From positions 620,001-684,000 of the forward strand of contig NZ_JACHMP010000001.1 in the NCBI RefSeq assembly GCF_014204985.1: a stretch of 64,000 nt of DNA. The letters run 5' to 3'. Made by a program: the position numbers and the translations under genes. Each line of letters starts with the position of its first letter. Position 1 is the first letter of the stretch. Below the pieces are notes generated by a model that ran no database searches, had not been told where the DNA came from, and worked only from the letters and a program-made list of their open reading frames with translations. This stretch comes from Streptosporangium becharense (GTDB lineage: Bacteria > Actinomycetota > Actinomycetes > Streptosporangiales > Streptosporangiaceae). Of this stretch, positions 38,162-45,931 are shown in pieces.

Positions 38162-39320
38162 CGGACAGGTGCAGCAGATCCATGAATCCGTCGATGGCGG
38201 CGGGCACCGGCCAGGCGGGGTCGCGCAGCGCCGCCAGGTCGGTGGCCGCCCGCGCCGCCACATCCGGCACGCCCGCGTCGACGGCCTTGGCGAGCACCGC
38301 CCAACCGGCCTCCCAGCGTTCGCGGGTGAGCTCCCCCTGGACGGCGGCGACCACGGCGGTCAGGAACGCCAGCTGCCGGTCCCCGCGCTCCGGCAGGGCG
38401 AAGGCGTCCGGGTTCACCAGCACCCGGTCCGGATCCGGGAGGTCGAGCTCCTGGAGGTAGGACAGCAACTCGATTCCCGCGCCGTCGCCGACCGCGCCGA
38501 CCACGGCGGCCGACACCGCCTCCCGGCCCGCACCGGTGGCGTATCCGGCGGCGAGCAGCCGCAGTGCCATCTCCCAGGTGCGCGGGGACGGCCAGGCGCC
38601 GCCCCGCGCCTCGGCGTCGGGCGGCAGGTGGTGCGCCAGGCCGGGACGCGCGGTGAGGAACCCGGAGACCACGCCGCGGGCGCGGGCGACCGCACTGGAC
38701 GCCTTCGCGGGGTCCACCTTCGGGACGGGCACCGCCGGCCAGGTCCCCGCCATGCCCCGGGCGACCGTGCGCGGGTCGTGCGTCCAGCGGAGGTGGACGA
38801 ACCGGTTGGCCAACGGCGGGCTCAGATGCCAGCCGTCGGCGGCGCTGGACGGCGGGTTCGCGGCGGCCACGACCCGTACCGGCTCCGGCAGGGTCAGGCT
38901 GCCGACGCGGCGTTCCAGCACGACGCGCAGCAGCGCGGCCTGGACCGCGGGCGGCGCCGAGGACAGCTCGTCGAAGAAGATCAGGCCGCGGCCCGCCCCG
39001 GCGAGCCGCACCGCCCAGTCGGGCGGCGCCATGGGGACGCCGGTGACCGCGGGGTCCGCGCCGACGATCGGCAGCCCGGCGAAGTCGGACGGCTCGTGCA
39101 CGCTGGCGATGACGGTCTCCAGAGGGACGCCGAGCCCTCGGGCGAGCTGTTCCAGCCCGGCCGACTTGCCGATGCCGGGCTCGCCCCACAGCAGGACCGG
39201 GAGGTTCGCGATGACCGCGAGGGTCAGCGCCTCCAACTGCGGGTCGGACCTGACCTCGGTGCGCGAGGCCCGCATCAGGGCGTTGAGATCGTCGGCCGCG
39301 GCGAGGGGGTCGGTGCTCAT
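38151..39320 (-). CDS. MoxR-family AAA+ ATPase
   Basis: A 389-residue AAA+ ATPase. Walker A GEPGIGKSAGLEQLA is near residues 46-60, Walker B GLIFFDELSSAPPAVQAAL near 110-130, and sensor 1 VVAAANPPS near 150. A C-terminal helical region of about 180 residues follows. MoxR ATPases work with VWA partners as remodelling chaperones, and the VWA gene follows here with an 11-base overlap. The ATG at 39320 overlaps the stop of the ankyrin gene (ATGA). GAAGGA upstream. The client could be the LRR or ankyrin proteins of the same operon, or an unknown target. Confidence 0.9.
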   Translation of the reverse strand: MSTDPLAAADDLNALMRASRTEVRSDPQLEALTLAVIANLPVLLWGEPGIGKSAGLEQLARGLGVPLETVIASVHEPSDFAGLPIVGADPAVTGVPMAPPDWAVRLAGAGRGLIFFDELSSAPPAVQAALLRVVLERRVGSLTLPEPVRVVAAANPPSSAADGWHLSPPLANRFVHLRWTHDPRTVARGMAGTWPAVPVPKVDPAKASSAVARARGVVSGFLTARPGLAHHLPPDAEARGGAWPSPRTWEMALRLLAAGYATGAGREAVSAAVVGAVGDGAGIELLSYLQELDLPDPDRVLVNPDAFALPERGDRQLAFLTAVVAAVQGELTRERWEAGWAVLAKAVDAGVPDVAARAATDLAALRDPAWPVPAAIDGFMDLLHLSGAL

Positions 39321-41002
39321 CCGTCCTTCTTCTCCCTGTCGGGCCGGCCGATGCCCGGGGTGACCATTTCCGCGAGGAAGGCCAGGTCCGTCCGCCGGTA
39401 ATCGTGGATCATGTTCCGGAGCGACCGTCCCCCGTAGTCGACCACGTCGACGCGCGCGCCGGCGTCGAGCAGTGCCCTGACCAGGGCCTCGGACCCTCCG
39501 TCGCCGACGGCGACGTGCAACGGCGTGCGCTCGTGGTGGTCGGTCGCCTCCAGGTCGAGCCCGGCCGCGAGGAGCCTGGGCAGCAGCGGCTCATGGTCGA
39601 GCAGGTGGAGCACGTGCAGCAGGGTGCGCCGGCCCCCGTCACGGACCCGGGTGTCGAACCCGGCGTCGAGCAGCCGCAACACCCCCGGCGTGTCCCCGTG
39701 CTGGGCCCGCAGGAACAGCTCCCGCCGCTGCTCGCGCAGCGCCTTCGGCAGCCGGCCCGTCCCGCTCGTCCAGGCGTCCTTCGCGGCGACGCAACCGGCC
39801 ACCGCCCCGCCGAACGCTCCCAGCGCGCGCTCACGTCGGCATTCCGCCTCGTCGTGCGGTATGGACGGGCCGGGCCCCACCAGGTGCCACTCGCCCCGGC
39901 AGCGGACCCGGAACGGGGCCGGCTCGGCGGCCTCGGGAGGTCCCTGGGACGGGACGGGGGCCGCGGGAAAGAACGCGGCGTGCACCAGCGGGTGCAGGGC
40001 GTCCGGGTCCATCCGGCCGGTGCGCAGCAGGTCGAGGTCGGGCAGCCGCCGCCAACGCGCCTCGGCCAGAACGGGAAGGCACTCGGCCGTCTTCTCGCGT
40101 ACCGTGTTCACCAGCCGTACCCGTGCCCCGTCGTGTCCAGTCTCGACCCGCAGCCGGTAACACCCGTCATAGGGGATGAACACGGTGCCGTGCCCGGCCA
40201 GCCGCATTTCCTCGGCCAGGCGCGTCATGGCCAGCGGTGTGACCGCCAGTACCTCCGTCACGGTCGACGAGTACCAGCACTTCTCCTCAGGAGGGGTGAA
40301 GTCCAGTTTGATCCCCGCAGCCGCGCACGCGGCTTCGATCTCCCCGCGCTCACGTAGCAGAGTGACCCACTCCGTGTTCCGCGCCTGGTCGGAGCTCGAA
40401 CCCGACGGCAGTTCCTCAACCGTCAGAGGCGTGCCGTCGGCGTGGAAGAAGGGGGCCCGGGTGGATCCGCCACATCGCTCCAGCAGTTCTCCGGTGCGGC
40501 GCGCGTCCCACAGGTGCCGCATGCCCGTCCAGTCCTGGTGGTTCTGCCGTAAGTCGACGGGTCCGAACGCCAGGGTCAGGCGTTGCGGCCCGTCGGCTCT
40601 CTCCAGCGGCGCGATGTGCAACCACGGCCCGGCCGGGCTCACGGGACGCGGCTCGCCCGCCGTAGCCCGCGGCGCTCCCCCGACGAGGTCCGACAGGAGC
40701 ACGGTCTCCCCCGGCCGGATCGTCGTGCGGCCGCACTGCACGCGCGGCAGGTGCCAGCGCAGCAGGTCGGGCACCAGGTTCACCAGGTCGTCCTCGATCG
40801 CGGCGGCGGCCTGCGCGCCGTAGCGGGCCGCGATGTCGCCGAGATCGAACGCGACGTCCACCCCCGCCGCCGCGCACGCGCCTCGCCAGTCTCCGGCGGC
40901 CCGCCGCTCGGTCGCCTGCCGGATCATCCAGCGGGGCACGGCGTAGCGGCGGATGCGCTGCCAGGCGTGGACCTCCCCGGGCAGGCAGAACGGTGGGGTC
41001 AC
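39317..41002 (-). CDS. Ankyrin-repeat protein with duplicated N-terminal domain
   Basis: A 561-residue protein. The C-terminal part (about 430-545) holds three or four ankyrin repeats (LFLRAQHGDTPGVLRLLDAG, TPLHVAVGDGGSEALVRALL, ARVDVVDYGGRSLRNMIHDY). The N-terminal 350 residues contain two related units, GDWRGACAAAGVDVAFDL and GEIEAACAAAGIKLDFTP, suggesting an internal duplication of an unrecognised domain. No signal peptide. GTG start at 41002 overlaps the LRR gene stop (GTGA). It is second in the LRR-ANK-MoxR-VWA operon and may provide protein-protein contacts. Function unknown. Confidence 0.85.
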   Translation of the reverse strand: MTPPFCLPGEVHAWQRIRRYAVPRWMIRQATERRAAGDWRGACAAAGVDVAFDLGDIAARYGAQAAAAIEDDLVNLVPDLLRWHLPRVQCGRTTIRPGETVLLSDLVGGAPRATAGEPRPVSPAGPWLHIAPLERADGPQRLTLAFGPVDLRQNHQDWTGMRHLWDARRTGELLERCGGSTRAPFFHADGTPLTVEELPSGSSSDQARNTEWVTLLRERGEIEAACAAAGIKLDFTPPEEKCWYSSTVTEVLAVTPLAMTRLAEEMRLAGHGTVFIPYDGCYRLRVETGHDGARVRLVNTVREKTAECLPVLAEARWRRLPDLDLLRTGRMDPDALHPLVHAAFFPAAPVPSQGPPEAAEPAPFRVRCRGEWHLVGPGPSIPHDEAECRRERALGAFGGAVAGCVAAKDAWTSGTGRLPKALREQRRELFLRAQHGDTPGVLRLLDAGFDTRVRDGGRRTLLHVLHLLDHEPLLPRLLAAGLDLEATDHHERTPLHVAVGDGGSEALVRALLDAGARVDVVDYGGRSLRNMIHDYRRTDLAFLAEMVTPGIGRPDREKKDG

Positions 41003-42132
41003 CGGTACACGCTTCCGATCGCACGCAGGTCGGGGTGCGCGGGCGAGGACGGCCGCAGGCGCTGCGCCAGAGCGCGCTTCACCCTCCTGGGCAGGCCCGG
41101 CCCCAGCCCGACGTACTCCAGCCGGGTGCCCTCCCCGACGGCGGCCAGCAGCGTCTTCGCTCCCCGGCCGGTGAAGGAGGTGTGGCGCAGTTCGAGCCGC
41201 CGCAGCGGGCTGCCGGGGAGCGCGCCGGCCAGGGCGGCGACGCCGGCGTCACCGGTGTGGTTGCAGGACGCGCCGAGGGTGCGCTGCGACGGGGGCCGGC
41301 CGAGGTCCAGGCTCTCGATGCCGTCGAGGGCGTCCGCCAGCGCGCGTACGCCGCCGGGGCCGATGCCGTTGCCTCCCAGCCCGAGCCGGACGGGCCTGGC
41401 GGGGTCGGCCACCGCGGCCAGCGCCGCCACGCCGGTGTCGCCCAGGTGGTTGGCCGGGAGGTAGAGCTCACGCACGCCGGCGTCGCGGACCAGCGCGGCG
41501 AGCAGGCCAGCCGATTCCGGGCCGAGCCCGTTCCCGCCGAGGAAGAGCCGTTCGACGGGGTGTGACCGGTCCGGCAGCACCGCCAGGAGAGCGCGCAGGC
41601 CCTGCGGGGTCAGCCCGGTGTTGACCAGGTCGAGGGTGCGGATCGCGGTGTTGCGGCGCAGCATCCGGGCGAGCGCGCGGACCCCGGCGTCGCCGATCGG
41701 GTTGCGCTTGAGCCACAGGCCGCGGACGCCGTCGTCGTCGCCCAGTCGCTCGGCGAGCGCCGCGGCGCCGTCCGCGTCGATCCGGTTGCAGCCCAGGTAG
41801 AGCGTCCTGAGACCGTGCCCGTCCACCAGGGCACCGGCGACCGAGCGGGCGCCTTCGGAAGCGATCCCGTTGGTGCCCAGGAGCAGGTGCACGGCGTGCG
41901 GGGAGGCCGCCGCGGCCGGCAGGATCCTGGCGGCGCCGCGCGGGCCGAGCCCCTGCTTGCACAGGTCGACCCGGCCGTCGGGCTGGAGCGTGCCGAGCGG
42001 GAACGCCTCGGCGGCCTCGACGGGCCGCGACGCGGCCAGCCGCGCGATCAGGAGGTCGAGGTCGGCCGCGTCGGCCGGGGGAACGTCCGGGTGCTCGATG
42101 GCCGGGCACCGGACGGGTGCCGGTTCCGTCAT
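40999..42132 (-). CDS. Leucine-rich repeat protein (RNase-inhibitor type)
   Basis: A 377-residue protein with about nine ribonuclease-inhibitor-type leucine-rich repeats, each of about 28 residues: HAVHLLLGTNGIASEGARSV, GLRTLYLGCNRIDADGAAAL, GVRGLWLKRNPIGDAGVRAL, GVRELYLPANHLGDTGVAAL and so on. No signal peptide or membrane segment, so probably a cytoplasmic binding module. ATG 42132 is chosen because GGAG is eight bases upstream; GTG 42138 is too close to it. First gene of the overlapping four-gene operon; an atypical tRNA gene lies 85 bp upstream on the same strand. Ligand unknown. Confidence 0.87.
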   Translation of the reverse strand: MTEPAPVRCPAIEHPDVPPADAADLDLLIARLAASRPVEAAEAFPLGTLQPDGRVDLCKQGLGPRGAARILPAAAASPHAVHLLLGTNGIASEGARSVAGALVDGHGLRTLYLGCNRIDADGAAALAERLGDDDGVRGLWLKRNPIGDAGVRALARMLRRNTAIRTLDLVNTGLTPQGLRALLAVLPDRSHPVERLFLGGNGLGPESAGLLAALVRDAGVRELYLPANHLGDTGVAALAAVADPARPVRLGLGGNGIGPGGVRALADALDGIESLDLGRPPSQRTLGASCNHTGDAGVAALAGALPGSPLRRLELRHTSFTGRGAKTLLAAVGEGTRLEYVGLGPGLPRRVKRALAQRLRPSSPAHPDLRAIGSVYR

Positions 42133-42217
42133 CGTCACCGCTCCAGCGTGCGAAGACCTGCTCGGGTCTCCACCGGGTCGGGCACCATCACTCTCCTGCT
42201 GCGGGTGGGGCGGAGGG

Positions 42218-42290
42218 CAAGGCCGGTCGGATTCGAACCGACGTCATCCGGCTTGCCAAGCGGGCGCGACGACCTCTGCGCTACGGCCTT
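42218..42290 (-). tRNA. tRNA-like gene, anticodon GGC (nominally Ala), atypical
   Basis: Folds as a 73-base cloverleaf: acceptor AAGGCCG/CGGCCTT (perfect), T-arm GTCGG-TTCGAAT-CCGAC (perfect), D-arm GCGC with loop AGAGGTCG, anticodon loop TTGGCAA giving anticodon GGC. Unusual points: the acceptor starts with A-U pairs, position 3:70 is G-C rather than the G-U wobble required for alanylation, the anticodon stem has a C-C mismatch, and no CCA is encoded (genomic CCC). It may be a real but odd tRNA or a decaying one; identity as Ala is doubtful. Confidence 0.6.
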
Positions 42291-42362
42291 GCCGCCCGGC
42301 AGCCTAACGGATTTCGGACGTCTCCCTGCGCTGCGAATCCCGCCCCACCCTCACGAAGGGGC

Positions 42363-42442
42363 CCTTCGGCCATGCATACGGACATTCGACGGCCAGGAGA
42401 CCCAGCCGTCCGGCCGCCTTCGGCCATGCATACGGATATTCG
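42363..42442. repeat. Pair of 26-bp direct repeats
   Basis: CCTTCGGCCATGCATACGGA followed by CATTCG or TATTCG, at 42363-42388 and 42417-42442, identical except for one base and 54 bp apart centre to centre. Each contains the palindrome ATGCAT. They lie between the tRNA gene and the Hrp1-like gene. Role unknown. Confidence 0.9.
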
Positions 42443-42568
42443 GCTCCGGCGTGGGGTGTGCGGGTGCGGAGCGGGAGCCCGGACGGGCCCCGGCCGGATG
42501 ACCGGGGCCCGTCGTGCGGTCCGCGCACGAACCGCGCACTGCCCACGAGGCCCCACGGGCCGGGCGGG

Positions 42569-43003
42569 TCAGGCGCGGGCGTAGATGCGGTGGACGAATT
42601 CGGCGAGCTTGCTGTCGGGCAGCTCCTTGGCCAGGTCGGCTTCGCTGATCATGCCGACGATGCGGTGGTTCTCGATCACCGGAAGGCGCTTGACCTGGTG
42701 TTCCTCCATCTTGTCCAGCGCCTCCTCGACGCTGGTGCCGGCGTCCACCCACACCAGCCCGTGGGCCAGTTCGCCTGCTGTGGTCCGCTCGAGGTCCTTG
42801 CCCTCGGCGCAGCACTTGATCACGATGTCCCGGTCGGTGATGATCCCCTTGAGCCGGTCGTCGTCCCCGCAGATCGGCAGCGCGCCGACCCCCATGTCAC
42901 GCATCATCTGTGCGGCCATGCGCAGGGTGTCGTGCTCGCCGATGCACTCGGCGCCCTGGTGCATCACGTCCCGTGCCGTCTTGCCGGTTCCTGTCGTCGC
43001 CAT
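42569..43003 (-). CDS. hrp1: CBS-pair protein, Hrp1-like (hypoxic response protein)
   Basis: A 144-residue protein with two CBS motifs. It closely matches mycobacterial Hrp1 (Rv2626c): ARDVMHQGAECIGEHDTLRM, VGALPICGDDDRLKGIITDR, TAGELAHGLVWVDAGTSVEE and MEEHQVKRLPVIENHRIVGM align segment by segment. Hrp1 is among the most strongly induced DosR-regulon proteins; its ligand is unknown. No clean DevR box is present, but an inverted repeat TGGGT-N6-ACCCA lies 34-49 bp upstream (43037-43052), a position like that of the perfect boxes. The start ATG at 43003 has GAAAGG/GGGGGG-like upstream sequence. Confidence 0.9.
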   Translation of the reverse strand: MATTGTGKTARDVMHQGAECIGEHDTLRMAAQMMRDMGVGALPICGDDDRLKGIITDRDIVIKCCAEGKDLERTTAGELAHGLVWVDAGTSVEEALDKMEEHQVKRLPVIENHRIVGMISEADLAKELPDSKLAEFVHRIYARA

Positions 43004-43036
43004 CGGTACCCCCCGAAAGGATCGATGAGCTGTTTG

Positions 43037-43052
43037 TGGGTGTTCCTACCCA
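43037..43052. promoter_or_regulatory. Inverted repeat upstream of hrp1-like gene
   Basis: TGGGT-GTTCCT-ACCCA. On the coding strand it reads TTGGG then seven bases then ACCCAC, sharing the outer TTGGG/CCC frame of the DosR consensus but not its core AC/GT. A degenerate DevR site is possible. Confidence 0.35.
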
Positions 43053-43258
43053 ATTATCCGAAACACTTGGCCGCAGGACCGATCCGGCACATCACCAGAG
43101 GGCGCCGCCGGTGACGCCCCGCGTCAAAGCCACCCCGGGCATCCCCCGCGACCCCGGGTGCGACGGGCCCGCGGCCGCCGTGCACGGCGTGCACGGCGTG
43201 CACGGCGATCCGCCGGAGGTGTTCGCCCGTGCCGGCCGTCGACCGGACGACGCCGGAC

Positions 43259-43477
43259 CTAGTCGAGGAAGGCGTGCAGGCCGACGACCGCGGCACCGGC
43301 GGCGCTCAGGCCCGCGACGACCGCGAGTGGAGCGAGGACGCCGCCCATGTACGACAGGACGCCTATCAGGATTCCGACGCCGACCGCGGCGAAGAGGATC
43401 ACCAGGGTCCTGAGCGTGAGCAACGGCGGCTTCGCCGGTGGTGGGGTGGCGCCCTTCGGCGCGGTACGGTGAGACAT
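43259..43477 (-). CDS. Small two-helix membrane protein
   Basis: A 72-residue hypothetical protein. A short basic, Pro-rich start (MSHRTAPKGATPPPAKPP) precedes two hydrophobic helices, LRTLVILFAAVGVGILIGVL and VLAPLAVVAGLSAAGAAVVG, so it should be an inner-membrane protein with both ends on one side. The ATG at 43477 follows GAGGT. It is close to the Hrp1-like gene in the same direction (255 bp upstream) but not overlapping. No family recognised. Confidence 0.7.
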   Translation of the reverse strand: MSHRTAPKGATPPPAKPPLLTLRTLVILFAAVGVGILIGVLSYMGGVLAPLAVVAGLSAAGAAVVGLHAFLD

Positions 43478-44241
43478 GAAGACCTCTTCGTGACATTGAG
43501 TGTCCGACGGCTCCCCGCCTGGCCGCGGGGGCCGTTGCTTTCGCGACGACCGCGCCGGTATCGGCAACCCTTTCCTCACCCCCTACCGGGTTTTCGCATT
43601 CTCACCACCCCCGCCGGGGAGGTGGTGTTCGCCCCGCCCAGGCCCTCTCCCTTCGCCCGGAGAGGCCGGGGCCGCGTTCTCGGCGGTGCACGCGAGACCC
43701 GGCCGCACGACGGTCGACGGACCCCCGGAGGCGGAGAGCGTGAAGCGCGACGCCCGCCGGGCAGCGGACCGCCGGCGACGACGCACCACCGCGGACACCG
43801 AAGCGGGATCGACCGGTGGAGTCAGGCTTCCATCAGCCTATCGAACGACTGTTCGATCAGACGAGTCGATTGACGCAAACTCAGGGTGATTAATTTCCGG
43901 CATAGCGTCACGAGACAATGATCCGCCAGTACAGACGATCTTTTATTGCAGACATTTATGGCACTCATTCTTTTTGTCCAACTTATCCGTATGGATGCTT
44001 TTTCCGGATAAGCAGGAATTTCGGGGAACGGCTCCGGGAAACCGGTCCGCCGGCCGAAGGAACGAACCGCGGCATACCACGCACGGCCTACCGCACCGGG
44101 TGGACGATCAGCGGGCCCGTCCACCCGGCGCGGCAGACGGAACCAACCGCGCGCCTGACGACGCGAGGGCCGCCCCGGCCTAGTTTTTTCCTGGTACGGG
44201 GCGGCCGGATGCCTCCCCGACCCTCACAAGGGAGGTTCCAC
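43478..44241. other. Long gap with A+T-rich island
   Basis: No gene is supported over 764 bp. From about 43840 to 44010 the sequence is far A+T-richer than the surroundings (CTTTTATTGCAGACATTTAT, TCTTTTTGTCCAACTTATCC). Open frames spanning it have no ribosome binding site and join the downstream secreted protein only by chance. The island may contain promoters or be an Lsr2 target. Confidence 0.5.
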
Positions 44242-44586
44242 ATGTGGAAGCGCCTGCTCACGATCACCGCTGTGGCGGCCGGGATGACGGCCGGCTCCGT
44301 CGGGGCGGCGGTCGCCGGGGTTCCGGGCTCCGCGGCCGGACTGCCCGCCGCCTCCATGCCCGCGGCCGGGGTCCCGCTGGCCGCGGCGGGCACGGCACCC
44401 GCCTGCATCAAGCGGTGGGTGAACAACTCCTGGTCGGCGAGCGCCAGGAACGACTGCGGGAAGAACATGTACGTGAAGATCATCATCAACAACGGTGACG
44501 ACAGCGGCTGCCGCGGCCTCACCCCCGGCGCGACGATGACCCACCGGCACGCCACCGGCAGCTACGACAAGACCGTCACCTGCTGA
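44242..44586 (+). CDS. Small secreted protein, tendamistat-like Cys pattern
   Basis: A 114-residue exported protein. The signal peptide is MWKRLLTITAVAAGMTAGSV followed by an Ala-rich stretch to about residue 53. The mature part has four Cys spaced 17, 18 and 24 apart (CIKRW, NDCGK, SGCRG, VTC-end), close to the 16, 18 and 28 of the alpha-amylase inhibitor tendamistat, with a comparable VKIIINNGDDSGC strand. The inhibitor's Trp-Arg-Tyr triad is not present, so inhibition of amylase is not implied. GGGAGG precedes the ATG and a long hairpin follows the stop. Confidence 0.75.
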   Translation: MWKRLLTITAVAAGMTAGSVGAAVAGVPGSAAGLPAASMPAAGVPLAAAGTAPACIKRWVNNSWSASARNDCGKNMYVKIIINNGDDSGCRGLTPGATMTHRHATGSYDKTVTC

Positions 44587-44951
44587 GACCGGCACGCCTC
44601 CCCGCCGCCACCGCCCGTACCCGCAGCTCGGGCGGTGGCGGCGGCTACGACGCGCTCCGCGTGTGCGCCGGCTCCGACGCCCGGCGATCCGTCCGGATCA
44701 CCGCCGTCGTTCACGAGAAGGCGTCCCGTCGGGCGGAGCCCCTGGCTGCGGGGCAACGGCCCCCCGTCATCGACGGCCTCGCAGGGAAAACCACCCCACT
44801 CCTGATCTTTAAGCGATTCTGTGGTTTTTGGCGTGGATTCTTTCGCTTGTGGTGTTCAGTCGGGATGCTGCACCCTGGCGGAGGCACAGACGCGGATGCC
44901 GGTGACCGTCCGACCGACGGTGAGCCGGAGATCAGAGAGAAGGCAGGCACG
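44587..44951. other. Promoter region of aldo/keto reductase gene
   Basis: After the hairpin at 44602-44644 the 365-bp gap has no supported gene. A relatively A+T-rich stretch at about 44800-44860 (CTTTAAGCGATTCTGTGGTT and beyond) is the likely promoter area for the reductase at 44952. Confidence 0.4.
44602..44644 (+). terminator. Strong hairpin terminator after small secreted protein
   Basis: CCGCCGCCACCGCCCG and CGGGCGGTGGCGGCGG form a perfect 16-bp stem with an 11-base loop, starting 16 bases after the stop at 44586. Confidence 0.85.
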
Positions 44952-45797
44952 ATGCGGCGCGACGAGACTCTTCTGCTGGGCGGGGACCTTCCCGTGAGAC
45001 GCCTCGGCTTCGGTGCCATGCGGCTCACCGGCCCGGAGGCGTGGGGGCCGCCGGCGGACCGTCAAGCGGCCGTCGCCGTGGTGCGCAGGGCGGTCGAGCT
45101 GGGCGTGACCTTCATCGACACCGCCGACGCCTACGGTCCGGGCATCAGCGAAGAGATCATCGCCGAGGCCCTGCACCCCTACCCGGACGGCGTGGTGGTG
45201 GCCACCAAGGCGGGGCAGAGCCGTCCCAGCCAGGCGGAGTGGAAACCCCTGGGACGCCCGGAGTACCTGCGCCAGCAGGCCGAGCTGAGCCTGCGCCGGT
45301 TGCGGGTCGAGCGCCTCGACCTGTTCCAGTTGCACCGTGTCGATCCCCAGGTGCCCCTGGCCGATCAGGTCGGGGCCCTCAAGCAACTGCAGGACCAGGG
45401 CAAGATTCGTCATATCGGGCTGTCCGAGGTGACCGTCGCCCAGATCAAGCAGGCCCGCGACATAGCGGACATCGTCAGCGTGCAGAACCGGTACAACCTC
45501 ACCGCCCGCGGTTACGAAGAGGTTCTGCACCACTGCGCACGCGAGGGCATCGCCTTCATCCCCTGGGAACCCATCGCCGACGGCGCGCACGCGGAGGCCG
45601 GCGGCCCGCTCGCCGCGCTCGCCCGCGACCTGGGAGCCACCCCCGCCCAGCTGTCACTGGCCTGGCTGCTCCACCACTCCCCCGCCCTGCTTCCCATCCC
45701 CGGCACCTCACGCGTCTCCCACCTGGAGGAGAACCTCGCCGCCGCCGACATCGAGCTCACCCCCGAGCAGATGAGCCTGTTCCCGGCCCTCGGCTGA
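44952..45797 (+). CDS. Aldo/keto reductase
   Basis: A 281-residue TIM-barrel oxidoreductase. The catalytic tetrad is visible: Asp and Tyr in FIDTADAYGPG, Lys in VVVATKAGQ, His in LFQLHRVDP. The C-terminal NADP-binding segment is LLPIPGTSRVSHLEENL. Actinomycete relatives with this DADAYG/IPGTS signature reduce small aldehydes or ketones with NADPH. The ATG at 44952 follows AAGG and gives the usual start (LLLGGDLPVRRLGFGAMRLT); a longer frame is rejected. The LysR-type gene follows 134 bp downstream in the same direction. Confidence 0.92.
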   Translation: MRRDETLLLGGDLPVRRLGFGAMRLTGPEAWGPPADRQAAVAVVRRAVELGVTFIDTADAYGPGISEEIIAEALHPYPDGVVVATKAGQSRPSQAEWKPLGRPEYLRQQAELSLRRLRVERLDLFQLHRVDPQVPLADQVGALKQLQDQGKIRHIGLSEVTVAQIKQARDIADIVSVQNRYNLTARGYEEVLHHCAREGIAFIPWEPIADGAHAEAGGPLAALARDLGATPAQLSLAWLLHHSPALLPIPGTSRVSHLEENLAAADIELTPEQMSLFPALG

Positions 45798-45931
45798 CCC
45801 CCGGGCCCTCGCCCGGCCCTCGTCTGCCCCCGGGCCCCTGCCCGGCCCCCGGCTCCGGCGCGGGGCCGCCGCCCGCCGCCGTGCGGCGAAGACACGGGCT
45901 GGAAGACCGCCGGACCGATCGGAGACGGACC

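Larger units (their letters stand above)
42133..42568. other. Intergenic region with tRNA gene and direct repeats
   Basis: The 436-bp region between the LRR operon and the Hrp1-like gene contains a tRNA-type gene at 42218-42290 (minus) and a pair of 26-bp direct repeats at 42363-42388 and 42417-42442. No protein gene is supported. Confidence 0.6.

Noticed and set aside
42218..42442. tRNA plus direct repeats as an attachment site of an integrated element
   Set aside because: No integrase, excisionase or phage genes nearby, and the repeats do not match the tRNA 3' end.
43918..44241. N-terminal extension of the tendamistat-like protein
   Set aside because: It would place a long low-quality segment ahead of a clear signal peptide; GGGAGG marks the ATG at 44242.
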